From an uncultured Veillonellaceae bacterium (GTDB taxonomy: Bacteria; Bacillota; Negativicutes; Veillonellales; Negativicoccaceae), in contig CAMCNU010000001.1 of the NCBI GenBank assembly GCA_945876385.1, forward strand, positions 248,001 through 312,000: a stretch of DNA of 64,000 bases. The letters are read 5' to 3'. The notes under the pieces are model-generated. The model saw only the letters and a program-made list of their open reading frames with translations. It made no database searches and was not told the DNA's origin. The translations under genes and the position numbers were made by a program. This document shows positions 8,425-17,554 of the stretch, piece after piece (within the stretch, counting starts at the first letter, position 1; the number at the start of each line of letters is the position of its first letter).

Positions 8425-9631
8425 CGTTGCCGCCTTGGCCCAGACGATTGATGTCGCCATTCGGCAAAATTATTTGTTGCGGCGCGTCAGCGTAGTCGGA
8501 AGGGTGGTATCGCGTCAGACATCGATTCGCGGTCATGTGTTTTTCGCACTGTCGGACTTAGAGGAAAACATTCAAATTTCAGGGATTTTGTTTCAATCCC
8601 GTCGACGGTTGTATGACGCAATGCTAATCGAAGGTGAGCAAGTCGTCATCAACGGAAATGTCAGTTTTTACGCGCCCAACGGTACGATTCGCTTGCTGGC
8701 GGAACAAATTACCCCGTTCGGTCAAAGTCTCTACGCCCGCCGGCATGAAAAATTGCGGCGCCAAATGGAAGCTAAAGGCTATTTCTCTCCGGATCGGAAA
8801 CGTCTGCCGGCACCGTATGTGTTTTCTGTCGCACTGATAACATCGCCCGTCGGAGCGGTTGTCCATGATGTGACCAAACGCATTCGCGAACGTAGTCCGT
8901 TTGTGTCTTGCCGGCTTTTTCCGGCGCAAGTCCAAGGTGCGGGCGCACCGGAATCGATTGCGGCCGCGATTGCCGCAGCCAATGCCCTGCCGCAGCTGCC
9001 GGATGTAATTATTGTAGCCCGCGGCGGCGGTTCGCGTGAGGAATTGGCGACATTTGATTCCGAAATCATTATCGAAGCGGCGATACACTCCGCCGTTCCT
9101 GTCATATCGGCTATCGGGCATGAAAGTGATTCACCGCTGCTGGATTTGGCCGCCGATATTCGCGCGGCGACTCCGACACATGCCGCGGAAATTGTAACTC
9201 AATCCACATTGGCAGCGGTCACCGAGTTGTCACAACGCCAAGATTCCCTCGGCAGCGCACTCACCGCCCGCCATGAGGCGGCGGCCCGACAACTGCGTTT
9301 CTTGCAGGCCCGAGGCATGACCCGTTCGCTGAAACAAATTTGCGCGCAAGAAAAGCGTCACCTGGACACCTGTCTGGTAAACCTCGTGACGGCTTGGAAC
9401 GAACAAATACAAGGAGCAAGACAGCATTTGACCGGACGAAACGAAGCATTGCAGCTGGCATCACCGGAGACGATGTTTCGCAACGGGTATATGTGGGTTG
9501 CACGGCAACATCGGCAAATCACTGATTTATCTCAATTGGTAGCGGGGGATGAGGTGCAGCTGGCAGATCGATGTCATACAGCGAACGCATTGATTACGGA
9601 GATTACTCCGCGAAAGGACGAACAGGGATGA
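8408..9631 (+). CDS. xseA: Exodeoxyribonuclease VII large subunit
   Basis: The catalytic subunit of ExoVII, which degrades single-stranded DNA from both ends. In order: N-terminal OB-fold (about residues 10-100), then the catalytic domain with ALITSPVGAVVHDV, VIIVARGGGSREEL and ISAIGHESDSPLLDLAADIRAATPT, then a coiled-coil C-terminus. At 407 residues it is family-typical. Two adjacent ATGs (8408, 8411) are possible starts. It overlaps the Kae1-like gene by 17 nt and xseB by ATGA. Confidence 0.94.
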   Translation: MMKPVNVAALAQTIDVAIRQNYLLRRVSVVGRVVSRQTSIRGHVFFALSDLEENIQISGILFQSRRRLYDAMLIEGEQVVINGNVSFYAPNGTIRLLAEQITPFGQSLYARRHEKLRRQMEAKGYFSPDRKRLPAPYVFSVALITSPVGAVVHDVTKRIRERSPFVSCRLFPAQVQGAGAPESIAAAIAAANALPQLPDVIIVARGGGSREELATFDSEIIIEAAIHSAVPVISAIGHESDSPLLDLAADIRAATPTHAAEIVTQSTLAAVTELSQRQDSLGSALTARHEAAARQLRFLQARGMTRSLKQICAQEKRHLDTCLVNLVTAWNEQIQGARQHLTGRNEALQLASPETMFRNGYMWVARQHRQITDLSQLVAGDEVQLADRCHTANALITEITPRKDEQG

Positions 9632-9840
9632 ATGAATACGAAGATAAAATCCGCGAACTGGATGCCGTCATTGCCCGCTTGGAGGCCGGGGACATTTCCC
9701 TGCAAGAAGCAATGAATTTATATCAACGCGGCAATGAATTGATGATTGCCTGCTCGGAATTGTTGCAGACGTATCAAACGCATGCAGAAACGATGATGGC
9801 AAAGACCGAAAAAATGATGCAAGAGGCCAATCAACAATGA
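9628..9840 (+). CDS. xseB: Exodeoxyribonuclease VII small subunit
   Basis: A 70-residue two-helix hairpin protein that binds the XseA coiled coil in several copies and controls ExoVII activity. IRELDAVIARLEAGDISLQEAMNLYQRG is its signature. ATG 9628 overlaps the xseA stop as ATGA, and the gene overlaps ispA by ATGA. An upstream in-frame start would add 19 unconserved residues from inside xseA and is not used. Confidence 0.95.
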   Translation: MNEYEDKIRELDAVIARLEAGDISLQEAMNLYQRGNELMIACSELLQTYQTHAETMMAKTEKMMQEANQQ

Positions 9841-10724
9841 ACACCGATTTTCAACTGTATTTACAAACACAAAAAGAGCGCATTGAAACCGTGCTGTCTA
9901 CGCTGCTGACTTCAAAAAGCGCCCGCACGGACGGCTTATATGCCGCGATGAATTACAGCTTGCTCGCCGGCGGAAAACGGATTCGTCCGATTCTGTTGCT
10001 GGCGGCACTGGAGGTCTTGGGGCGGCCGTCTTCGGATTATCTTTCCGTCGGATGCGCCGTGGAATGTGTGCATACGTATTCGTTAATTCACGACGATTTG
10101 CCCTGCATGGATAATGACGATTACCGGCGGGGAAAATTGACTTGCCACAAACAATTTACACCCGCCATCGCGACACTGGCCGGTGACGCTCTGCTAACAG
10201 TTGCCTTTGAGTTAATCGCGACGGCGCCGCAACTACGACCGGAGCTCCGTTTGGAATTGGTCCGTATTTTAGCACAAGCAGCCGGTCCTGACGGCATGGT
10301 CGGGGGACAATATATCGATGTCTGCGCGTCCCGGGAAAACAATACGCCGGAATCGCTACAGTATATGGATGCCAAAAAAACGGGTTGCCTGTTGACCGCG
10401 CCGTTGGTCATGGCCGGTGTCATTGCGGAAACCGATGATGCGCACATGAGCGCGTTGGTGCAGTATGGCGAGGCAATCGGTCTATTGTTCCAAATCGTAG
10501 ATGATTTATTGGATGAAAAAGGAACCTTGGCAGAAATGGGAAAACAGCAAGGACAAGACCGCAAAATGGGAAAAGCCACCTATGTCACGCTGTTGGGTCG
10601 TGATGAAGCCTATCGCCGCGCTGAGACCCAAGCCCTCCGTGCGCAGGCAATCCTGACCGCGGCGGGATGGGGGCATACCGTATTAAGCCAATTTCCCGAA
10701 TATTTGCTGACACGTGTGAAATAG
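9837..10724 (+). CDS. ispA: Farnesyl diphosphate synthase (trans-prenyltransferase)
   Basis: A 295-residue trans-isoprenyl diphosphate synthase that condenses isopentenyl and allylic diphosphates, mostly to the C15 product. The first aspartate-rich motif is SLIHDDLPCMDNDDYRRG at about residues 81-98, the second is VDDLLDEKG near residue 222, with GGKRIRP near residue 45. In many Firmicutes the next gene is dxs; here it is a PAP2-like gene. Product length cannot be told with certainty from sequence, but IspA position and motifs favour C15. Confidence 0.93.
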   Translation: MNTDFQLYLQTQKERIETVLSTLLTSKSARTDGLYAAMNYSLLAGGKRIRPILLLAALEVLGRPSSDYLSVGCAVECVHTYSLIHDDLPCMDNDDYRRGKLTCHKQFTPAIATLAGDALLTVAFELIATAPQLRPELRLELVRILAQAAGPDGMVGGQYIDVCASRENNTPESLQYMDAKKTGCLLTAPLVMAGVIAETDDAHMSALVQYGEAIGLLFQIVDDLLDEKGTLAEMGKQQGQDRKMGKATYVTLLGRDEAYRRAETQALRAQAILTAAGWGHTVLSQFPEYLLTRVK

Positions 10725-10736
10725 GGGGTCTCAGGA

Positions 10737-11192
10737 TTGATTCGTACTGCAGTCGATGCACTCTTGGCCAATATGGTTTTAGTCGTATCGTTTTCCGCAT
10801 GGTTGATTGCGCAAGTGTTGAAAGTGCTCTTTTTTATGATTAAAAACCGCAAATTTGATATTGAACGCTTGGTCGGCGCCGGCGGCATGCCCAGCTCGCA
10901 CAGTGCGCTGGTAGTGGCATTGTGTGTCAGCCTGGCGATTGAAGAAGGACTCCGGTCGCCACTGTTTGCACTGGCCATCATCTTCGCCTGCATCGTCATG
11001 TACGATGCTGCCGGTGTACGCCGAGCCGCCGGCAAACAGGCCAAGTTTCTGAATGAATTGATTCGCGAATTTTTATCCGGTCATGCATTCAACGATACCA
11101 AGTTCAAAGAGTTGCTGGGACATACCCCCTTGGAAGTGTTGCTGGGCGGTATCCTGGGAGGAGTCGTAGCGTACGGCTTTTACTACTGGTGA
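10737..11192 (+). CDS. Divergent PAP2 family membrane protein (YuiD type)
   Basis: A small membrane protein of 151 residues with three or so hydrophobic segments. GAGGMPSSHSALVVAL and MYDAAGVRRAAGKQA match the divergent PAP2 family (DUF212, B. subtilis YuiD), a phosphatase-like fold with an SxxxH-type motif. The substrate is unknown; an undecaprenyl- or isoprenoid-phosphate role would fit the ispA neighbour but is speculation. The start is TTG 10737, with a weak AGGA just ahead and AGGGGGT further upstream. It overlaps tlyA by GTGA. Confidence 0.85.
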   Translation: MIRTAVDALLANMVLVVSFSAWLIAQVLKVLFFMIKNRKFDIERLVGAGGMPSSHSALVVALCVSLAIEEGLRSPLFALAIIFACIVMYDAAGVRRAAGKQAKFLNELIREFLSGHAFNDTKFKELLGHTPLEVLLGGILGGVVAYGFYYW

Positions 11193-12007
11193 CCGAGATG
11201 AAAAAGGAACGCCTCGATGTCGTATTGGTCGAGCAAGGTTTGTTTTCGAGCAGGGAAAAGGCCCGTCGCTACATTATGACGGGAGATGTCCTGGTCAATG
11301 ATATCCCGATTGACAAACCCGGCACCAAAATCAACCCCGCATCACCGATTCGCCTTCGGCGCAAGCCGTTGCAGTATGTCGGCCGCGGCGGACTGAAGAT
11401 GGAAAAAGCCCTGCGAGTATTTCCCGTCTCCGTGGCGGATAAAGTAGTCATCGATATCGGCGCCTCGACCGGAGGGTTTACCGATTGCGCTTTGCGTAAC
11501 GGTGCGAGAAAAGTATATGCGATTGATGTCGGCTATGGTCAGCTTGCCTGGAAGTTGCGCAATTCAACGCAGGTCATCAATATGGAGCGAACGAACATTC
11601 GACATGTGACGCCGGCGGATATCGGCGAACCGGCGCAATTGATTGTCATTGATGTGTCGTTTATTTCATTGACCAAAGTATTACCGGCCGCCGTACCGTT
11701 ACTTGATCCGCTCGGCGATTTTTTGGTATTAATCAAGCCGCAATTTGAGGCCGGCAAAGAACTGGTCGGAAAGGGCGGTATCGTCCGCGATACGAATGTA
11801 CATCGAAAGGTATTGACGGATTTTTACGCGACACTTCCCTCCTTTGGATTAGAGGTATGGGGATTGACCGTTTCTCCCATCAAAGGCAGTGAAGGCAATA
11901 TTGAGTTTTTGGCATGGTTGCGGACCAACGAGAGCGGCAGTTCCGCTTTTGATTATGCGCAGGCAGTGGAGCAGGTACTGCAAATCCATCCGGAAGAAGG
12001 GTTGTAA
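11189..12007 (+). CDS. tlyA: TlyA family 2'-O-ribose rRNA methyltransferase
   Basis: A 272-residue protein with an N-terminal S4 RNA-binding domain (KERLDVVLVEQGLFSSREKARRYI, about residues 5-65) and an FtsJ/RrmJ-like methyltransferase domain with VIDIGASTGGFTDCALRNGA as SAM-binding motif I. The family methylates 16S and sometimes 23S rRNA ribose; older names call it hemolysin. The start is either GTG 11189, coupled to the previous stop, or ATG 11198; neither has a strong Shine-Dalgarno. Confidence 0.93.
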   Translation: MTEMKKERLDVVLVEQGLFSSREKARRYIMTGDVLVNDIPIDKPGTKINPASPIRLRRKPLQYVGRGGLKMEKALRVFPVSVADKVVIDIGASTGGFTDCALRNGARKVYAIDVGYGQLAWKLRNSTQVINMERTNIRHVTPADIGEPAQLIVIDVSFISLTKVLPAAVPLLDPLGDFLVLIKPQFEAGKELVGKGGIVRDTNVHRKVLTDFYATLPSFGLEVWGLTVSPIKGSEGNIEFLAWLRTNESGSSAFDYAQAVEQVLQIHPEEGL

Positions 12008-12008
12008 T

Positions 12009-12896
12009 ATGTTAGTCGGAATTTTTCCTAATTTATCCAAAGAAAACATCGTTCGCTATGTGGATGAGCTCTGTCGCCATCTGGATGCGGCGGACATCGA
12101 TTATCGCATGTGGGACCGGTACCGGGCGGAGATGGACGAACGCGGGTATCATTTTGCCGGCGAACGCTGGGCGTCCTGGGACGAGTTGATTGACCGCATG
12201 GATATGGCCATTTCTCTGGGCGGAGACGGAACACTCATTTCCGTTGCCAAACAAATTTTCCCGACACGTGTACCGATTGTCGGCGTCAATCTGGGTGACT
12301 TAGGATTTCTGAATGTCATTGAACGAAATACGCTCGATGAACGCTTACAAAAAATCAAATCAGGCGCGTATCATTTAGTTGAGCGCACAGTGCTCGATGC
12401 CGCGATTTTGACACGAGAAGGTGAAAAAAATCAGCTGCCGATGGCGGTGAACGAAGTCGTTGTCGGCCGCAGCAAACCGGGAAAAATGGCACGTCTGCGC
12501 CTATATATCAACAACGTCTATGTCGAAGAATATCCGGCAGACGGAATTATTATTGCGACTGCTACCGGTTCGACAGGATATGCATTATCGTGTGGCGGGC
12601 CGATTTTGTATCCCGGTTTGGACAGTCTGCTGGTGATTCCGGTATGCCCGCACTTATTGCAAAGTGCACCGCTCTTAATCGGACGGCAAGATGAAGTCAT
12701 GATTACCATGCCGGAACGGGAAAAGCAACTGTATGCCTCCATTGACGGCAACGAATCCTTCCATTTCAATTACGGCCGCCGCTTGATGATTCGTGCGCAT
12801 GAGCAAACGATACCGTTCGTTCAATTTAATGACCAAAACTTTTTCCAATCGCTGTTCCCCAAACTCAGCAAGTCAATCTACCATGACCATCTCTAA
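12009..12896 (+). CDS. nadK: NAD kinase
   Basis: Phosphorylates NAD to NADP with ATP or polyphosphate. It shows LGGDGTLISVAK (catalytic GGDG) at about residue 75, GVNLGDLGFLNVI and the nucleotide-contact region GIIIATATGSTGYALSCGGPI. At 295 residues it is normal. ATG 12009 begins 1 nt after tlyA with GAAGAAGGG upstream. The recN-adjacent position is usual for this gene in Firmicutes. Confidence 0.95.
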   Translation: MLVGIFPNLSKENIVRYVDELCRHLDAADIDYRMWDRYRAEMDERGYHFAGERWASWDELIDRMDMAISLGGDGTLISVAKQIFPTRVPIVGVNLGDLGFLNVIERNTLDERLQKIKSGAYHLVERTVLDAAILTREGEKNQLPMAVNEVVVGRSKPGKMARLRLYINNVYVEEYPADGIIIATATGSTGYALSCGGPILYPGLDSLLVIPVCPHLLQSAPLLIGRQDEVMITMPEREKQLYASIDGNESFHFNYGRRLMIRAHEQTIPFVQFNDQNFFQSLFPKLSKSIYHDHL

Positions 12897-13443
12897 CGTA
12901 CTCGCTGTCAATCGCCTGCTGTTGCGACCGTACTTGGCGCACGCCCGTTGCGTAATCGATGCGACGGTGGGGAACGGGCACGACAGTGCATTTGTCTTGC
13001 ACCATGCACCGCATTTACAATATTTGTTTTGCTGTGACATCCAAGCCCAAGCGATGGAGTCGTCGCAGCGAAAATTAGCGGCAATAGATACACCGGCGCA
13101 AATCTATCGGTACGAAATGAATCATGCGTATGTACTGGAGGATTTCCCGCTGGCTGTCGACGTTATTTTGTTTAACCTCGGCTACTTGCCCGGCGGCAGT
13201 CATGCGTTGCATACACGGACAGAGGATACGTTGCGAGCCTGTACGGCGGGCTTACAGGCCTTACGCCGCGGCGGTGTATTATCCGTGGTCAGTTATCCGG
13301 GAACAGCCGCCGGTGCAGAGGAAGACCGGGCATTACACGCATGGGCACAAGCATTGCCTCAACAAAAATGGCATGTTGCCCGCGTCCGCATGCCCAATCA
13401 AATTCATCAACCGCCGTGCTTGTTGTTTATCGAAAGGAGGTAA
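12883..13443 (+). CDS. Class I SAM-dependent methyltransferase, MnmM/YtqB-like
   Basis: A 186-residue Rossmann methyltransferase of the YtqB family. CVIDATVGNGHDSAFVL is motif I with the characteristic GNGHD; LFNLGYLPGG carries the conserved asparagine and GYLPGG element. In B. subtilis the YtqB member (MnmM) methylates aminomethyl-thiouridine at the tRNA wobble position; transfer of that role here is by homology only. ATG 12883 overlaps the nadK end by 14 nt; residues upstream of this start would come from inside nadK. Confidence 0.85.
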   Translation: MTISNVLAVNRLLLRPYLAHARCVIDATVGNGHDSAFVLHHAPHLQYLFCCDIQAQAMESSQRKLAAIDTPAQIYRYEMNHAYVLEDFPLAVDVILFNLGYLPGGSHALHTRTEDTLRACTAGLQALRRGGVLSVVSYPGTAAGAEEDRALHAWAQALPQQKWHVARVRMPNQIHQPPCLLFIERR

Positions 13444-13446
13444 CTC

Positions 13447-13905
13447 GTGAAAAAATATCGATACGCCAAAATTCGTGAGATTGTCCAAGACCAAGTCATC
13501 GAAACACAGGAAGAATTGGCACAGGCGCTGGAACGCGAGGGAATCGCCGTCACCCAAGCAACGATTTCCCGAGATATCAAAGAAATGATGCTGGTGAAGG
13601 TGCCGTATCGCAGCGGGCATTATCGGTATGCGCTTTCTTCGGAAGAACCGATGTTGTTGGCCAAGAACCGATTGATTGATATTTTTGCCCATACGATTGT
13701 CAAAATCGAATGCAGCGGGAATATCGTGGTAATCCATACTACTCCCGGTTCCGCCAATGCGGTTGCCTTTGCCCTGGATAATTTGAATTTGTCACATATC
13801 ATCGGTACGCTGGCCGGCGATGATACGATTTTGCTGGTTGTTGAAGAGGGCTATTCTGCCGCCGATATTAAAACGGAAATTTATCAGATTTTTCATGAGG
13901 ATTGA
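13447..13905 (+). CDS. argR: Arginine repressor ArgR/AhrC
   Basis: A 152-residue transcription regulator with an N-terminal winged helix (IREIVQDQVIETQEELAQAL then TQATISRDIKEM) and a C-terminal hexamerisation and arginine-binding domain (TTPGSANAVAFALD and GTLAGDDTILLV). It controls arginine metabolism genes, none of which are in the window. GTG 13447 follows a perfect AAAGGAGG. The position ahead of recN is conserved across Firmicutes. Confidence 0.95.
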   Translation: MKKYRYAKIREIVQDQVIETQEELAQALEREGIAVTQATISRDIKEMMLVKVPYRSGHYRYALSSEEPMLLAKNRLIDIFAHTIVKIECSGNIVVIHTTPGSANAVAFALDNLNLSHIIGTLAGDDTILLVVEEGYSAADIKTEIYQIFHED

Positions 13906-13908
13906 GCC

Positions 13909-15582
13909 GTGCTGACACAACTTTCCATTCGGAATTTTGCGATTATTGCATCCGTCGATTTGGAATTTCATCAAGGAGTAACGGTATTTACCGGGGAAAC
14001 CGGCGCCGGCAAATCGATTTTGATGGATGCGTTGGCGATGGTGCTGGGAGCGCGGGCGTCGACAGAATACATTCGTAACGGTGCTGACGCCTTGCTGGTG
14101 ACCGCAATGTTTGACATCACTGACCGTGCAGATATCCGCACATTTTTACAAGCACAAAATATCTCCGAAGATGACTCGGATACCGAGTTGATTGTATCGA
14201 GGCGACTTGATGTGTCGGGAAAAGGGCGGATTTTGGTCAACGGCGCCGTCACTCCGATTCGTACACTGGCCGCGCTCGGGGATTTGCTGGTCGATATCCA
14301 TGCCCAAGACGATCATCGTCGGCTCTGCTCACCGGCCTATCAACTGTCAATCCTGGATACGAGCACGCCCCGCTTGATGGATTCGGCCAAGCAATACTGC
14401 CATGCCTACAAAAAGTGGCAGGAGCAGGAAGCGGAATATCGTACATGGCGCAACAAAGTGCAACAACTGCAGGAGAAAAAAGAGCTGCTGGCTACGCAGA
14501 TTGCGGAAATCGAGGCTGCCCGATTGACTTCGCCGGAGGAAGAAGATACGCTGGCAACCGCGATTTCCCGTGCCACGCATGCGGAAAAAATCGCCATCCA
14601 TCTGGAACGTGCGTTAACCTTATTAGCCGGGCATGAGCAAGTACAGGAACATTTGGCACAGGCCGTACACGAATTGGAGCGGGCCTCGGAGTTCGACGAT
14701 ACCCTCACCGCTTCCGCCCAAGCAACGGAGGCATCATTAATCTCGATTGAAGAAACCATTCGTGAGTTGCAGGAATATGTCTATTCGATTCAATTTTCGC
14801 CGGAGGAGCTCAATCGATTACAAACTCGCGCCCAGGAAATTCGCCAACTTAAACGCAAATACGGCGGGACATTGACGGAGGTCTTGGCGTTTGCCGAACA
14901 TGCGCGAAAAGAACTCGACGCCATCGCGACGATTGATGAGGAAGGGACGCGTCGACAAGAAGCGCTTGCCCAATCCGAGACAGAGGCCCAAACGCGACGC
15001 GATGCCCTGAATGCGCTGCGGGAGAAAGAAGCTCCCGGGCTTTGCCGACAGCTGACCGACGTGCTGCAGGAATTGGATTTGGCGCAGGCACGGTTACACT
15101 TTCAATTCACTCCCGGCACGGAATTGACGCCGTCCGGATTGGCCGGGGCCGAATTGTACTTTGCCCCGAACCCCGGTGAAGAGGCGAAGCCGCTGAAAGA
15201 TATTGCTTCCGGTGGGGAAATGTCTCGGCTGGCACTAGCGGTCAAGGCCATTGACCGACAACAGTCCGTACCGTCGACCTGGGTTCTGGATGAAGTCGAT
15301 GTCGGAATCAGCGGCAATGCCGCGATTCGTGTCGGGAAATTAATTCATCGTATCGGGCAATCCGCGCAAGTGCTGTGTATTACCCATTTGGCGCAAACCG
15401 CTGCAGCCGCCGACCACCATATCCATCTGGTCAAACGAGTGGAAGCAGGGCGCACCAGTACATACGCCCATGCGTTGAATGAAACGGAGCACATCCAAGA
15501 AATGGCGCGCATGCTGGAGGGGGATAACTACTCACCAAAAGCACAAGAGACGGCGATTCGTCTCATCGCGCAAATGAAATAA
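13909..15582 (+). CDS. recN: DNA repair protein RecN
   Basis: An SMC-like ATPase of 557 residues that acts in double-strand break repair. The N-terminal Walker A is FTGETGAGKSILMDALAMVLG at about residues 26-45; a long coiled coil fills the middle; the C-terminal half-ATPase has SGGEMSRLALAVKAI and VLDEVDVGISG (Walker B). The start is GTG 13909, 3 nt after argR. No LexA box is seen just upstream, so any SOS control would come from further up the operon. A terminator follows. Confidence 0.96.
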   Translation: MLTQLSIRNFAIIASVDLEFHQGVTVFTGETGAGKSILMDALAMVLGARASTEYIRNGADALLVTAMFDITDRADIRTFLQAQNISEDDSDTELIVSRRLDVSGKGRILVNGAVTPIRTLAALGDLLVDIHAQDDHRRLCSPAYQLSILDTSTPRLMDSAKQYCHAYKKWQEQEAEYRTWRNKVQQLQEKKELLATQIAEIEAARLTSPEEEDTLATAISRATHAEKIAIHLERALTLLAGHEQVQEHLAQAVHELERASEFDDTLTASAQATEASLISIEETIRELQEYVYSIQFSPEELNRLQTRAQEIRQLKRKYGGTLTEVLAFAEHARKELDAIATIDEEGTRRQEALAQSETEAQTRRDALNALREKEAPGLCRQLTDVLQELDLAQARLHFQFTPGTELTPSGLAGAELYFAPNPGEEAKPLKDIASGGEMSRLALAVKAIDRQQSVPSTWVLDEVDVGISGNAAIRVGKLIHRIGQSAQVLCITHLAQTAAAADHHIHLVKRVEAGRTSTYAHALNETEHIQEMARMLEGDNYSPKAQETAIRLIAQMK

Positions 15583-15588
15583 TCTTAC

Positions 15589-15619
15589 GCCGCAATTGCC
15601 TTGTGAATTGCGGCTTTTT
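15589..15619 (+). terminator. Rho-independent terminator after recN
   Basis: A 9-bp perfect stem (15589-15597 with 15606-15614), an 8-nt loop and five T's. It ends the long nusB-recN series. Confidence 0.88.
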
Positions 15620-15650
15620 CCATTCACCGCCAGGTGATGCATCCGATGTA

Positions 15651-15659
15651 TGCTATAAT
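15651..15659 (+). promoter_or_regulatory. Extended -10 promoter for dapB-asd-dapA
   Basis: TATAAT at 15654-15659 preceded by TGC, an extended -10 element. No good -35 is present at the expected place (CAGGTG). It lies between the recN terminator and dapB; no lysine riboswitch is seen in the short leader. Confidence 0.65.
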
Positions 15660-15705
15660 ATACATAGTAACAATAAGATACGATTCGGAGCAAGGGGGAG
15701 ATGTG

Positions 15706-16491
15706 ATGATTTCAGTAGTAGTATGCGGAGCCGGCGGGAAAATGGGCCAAGAAGTCATGCGAGCGGTATTGCAGGATGAAGCCTTGCAATTAGTCGGTGC
15801 CGTGGATATTTCCCGAGCCGGACAATGTGTTTCGGATATCATGAATGTGTCTTGCGATCTGGTGGTGCAAGATAATCTGGAGACGGTCATTGCCGACGTA
15901 CAACCGGATGTTGTCGTTGATTTCACCACACCGCAAGCTGTGTATCAAAACGCCTGCACGGTACTGAAAGCCGGTGTCTTTTCGGTAATCGGAACGACCG
16001 GTCTCAGTGCCGAGGAGCGTGAGGAGTTGGACGCTTTGGCACGACAAAACGGGGTTGCCGTGTTGGTCGCACCGAATTTTTCACTGGGAGCGGTATTGAT
16101 GATGCAGGCCGCTGCGCAAATCGCGCGCTATCTGCCGGAAACGGAAATTATCGAACTGCATCATAACCACAAATACGACGCGCCGTCAGGTACCGCTAAG
16201 CTGACCGCGGAAAAGATTAATCAGGCACGTCAGCAAGCACCGGAACCCGATCGAACTCAGGAAAGTATCCCGGGAGCACGCGGTGCAAAATGGGAAGACG
16301 TGCATATCCATAGTGTGCGCCTACCGGGCTATGTGGCGCATCAGGAAATATTGTTCGGCGGCAGCGGTGAGATTTTGACCATTCGTCATGATTCCTTGAC
16401 GCGTACATCCTTTATGCCCGGTGTTTTGCTGGCCTGCAAACATATTCAAGAAAAACGCGGGCTGGTGTACGGTTTGGAACATTTCTTATAA
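15706..16491 (+). CDS. dapB: 4-hydroxy-tetrahydrodipicolinate reductase
   Basis: Third step-specific enzyme of the diaminopimelate/lysine pathway: NAD(P)H reduces 4-hydroxy-tetrahydrodipicolinate. The N-terminal VCGAGGKMGQEV is the dinucleotide-binding loop; ELHHNHKYDAPSGTAK holds the catalytic histidine and lysine. The 261-residue length fits if ATG 15706 is used, with GGGGGAG ending 5 nt upstream. It is first in dapB-asd-dapA; dapF is elsewhere in the window at 44.4-45.3 kb. Confidence 0.96.
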   Translation: MISVVVCGAGGKMGQEVMRAVLQDEALQLVGAVDISRAGQCVSDIMNVSCDLVVQDNLETVIADVQPDVVVDFTTPQAVYQNACTVLKAGVFSVIGTTGLSAEEREELDALARQNGVAVLVAPNFSLGAVLMMQAAAQIARYLPETEIIELHHNHKYDAPSGTAKLTAEKINQARQQAPEPDRTQESIPGARGAKWEDVHIHSVRLPGYVAHQEILFGGSGEILTIRHDSLTRTSFMPGVLLACKHIQEKRGLVYGLEHFL

Positions 16492-16506
16492 GGAGAGGAA
16501 CCCACT

Positions 16507-17553
16507 ATGATTACCCATGCACATATTGCGATTTTAGGTGCGACAGGCGCGGTAGGACAAGAGTTTATCGAATTAATCGAGGAGCGTGACGTACCGTACT
16601 CCCGGCTTACGCTACTGGCATCGGCACGATCCGCCGGTAAAAAAATAACGGTCAAGGGTGTGGAGTACACCGTACAAGAAGCATGCCCGGAGGCGTTTGA
16701 CGATGTCGATATCGCGCTTTTTGCCGGTGGCAGTATCAGTCAAACCTTGGCACCGCAAGCTGCGGCGAGAGGGGCTGTCGTCATTGACAACTCCAGTACC
16801 TTCCGGATGGATCCCGACGTCCCGCTGATCGTACCTGAAATCAATCCGCAAGACATTATGTCTCATCAAGGTATTATTGCCAATCCGAACTGCTCGACGA
16901 TAATCATGCTGATGGCATTGAAACCGATTCACGATATTTCGCCGATTCGACGGATTGTTGTCAGTACGTATCAAGCCGTCTCGGGCGCCGGCAAGGAAGG
17001 CATGGCGGAGCTGGAAACACAATTACGCGATTTTTCCGTCGGAAAGCCGTTGCAAGCGGAAGTACTGCCCGTATCTTCACTCGCGACGCATTATCCGATT
17101 GCCAATAATTTGATTCCGCAAATCGATATTTTCTTGGAAAATGATTACTCCAAAGAAGAAATGAAAATGGTCCATGAAACCCACAAGGTATTTCACGATG
17201 ACACCATTGCCATAACACCGACCACAGTGCGCGTGCCGGTGATGCGCAGTCACTCGATGGCGGTCTATATCGAAACCCGCGAGCAAGTGCCCGTTGCGCA
17301 AGTTCGCAAGGCCTTGGAGGCCGCTGAAGGCATCACCGTCGTAGATGATTTGGCGCAAATGAAGTATCCGATGCCGCTGTATACGTCCCGGCAAAATGAT
17401 GTGCAAGTCGGACGCATCCGGGCAGACTTATCCGTTCCCAACGGAATTAACCTTTGGGTAGTCGGTGATCAGATTCGCAAAGGTGCCGCCCTGAACACAT
17501 TGCAGATTGCGGAATACATACTGGCACATGATTTGCTGAAAGGACGGGGATAA
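16507..17553 (+). CDS. asd: Aspartate-semialdehyde dehydrogenase
   Basis: Makes aspartate semialdehyde from aspartyl phosphate, the branch-point intermediate for lysine, threonine and methionine. ILGATGAVGQEFIELIEER is the NADP-binding start; NPNCSTIIML near residue 127 carries the active-site cysteine. It has 348 residues. AAGGAGAGG lies upstream. The aspartokinase gene is not in the window. Confidence 0.95.
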   Translation: MITHAHIAILGATGAVGQEFIELIEERDVPYSRLTLLASARSAGKKITVKGVEYTVQEACPEAFDDVDIALFAGGSISQTLAPQAAARGAVVIDNSSTFRMDPDVPLIVPEINPQDIMSHQGIIANPNCSTIIMLMALKPIHDISPIRRIVVSTYQAVSGAGKEGMAELETQLRDFSVGKPLQAEVLPVSSLATHYPIANNLIPQIDIFLENDYSKEEMKMVHETHKVFHDDTIAITPTTVRVPVMRSHSMAVYIETREQVPVAQVRKALEAAEGITVVDDLAQMKYPMPLYTSRQNDVQVGRIRADLSVPNGINLWVVGDQIRKGAALNTLQIAEYILAHDLLKGRG

Positions 17554-17554
17554 A

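Noticed and set aside
15620-15705. Lysine riboswitch ahead of dapB
   Set aside because: The leader after the promoter is under 50 nt, too short for the L-box aptamer, and no conserved blocks are visible.
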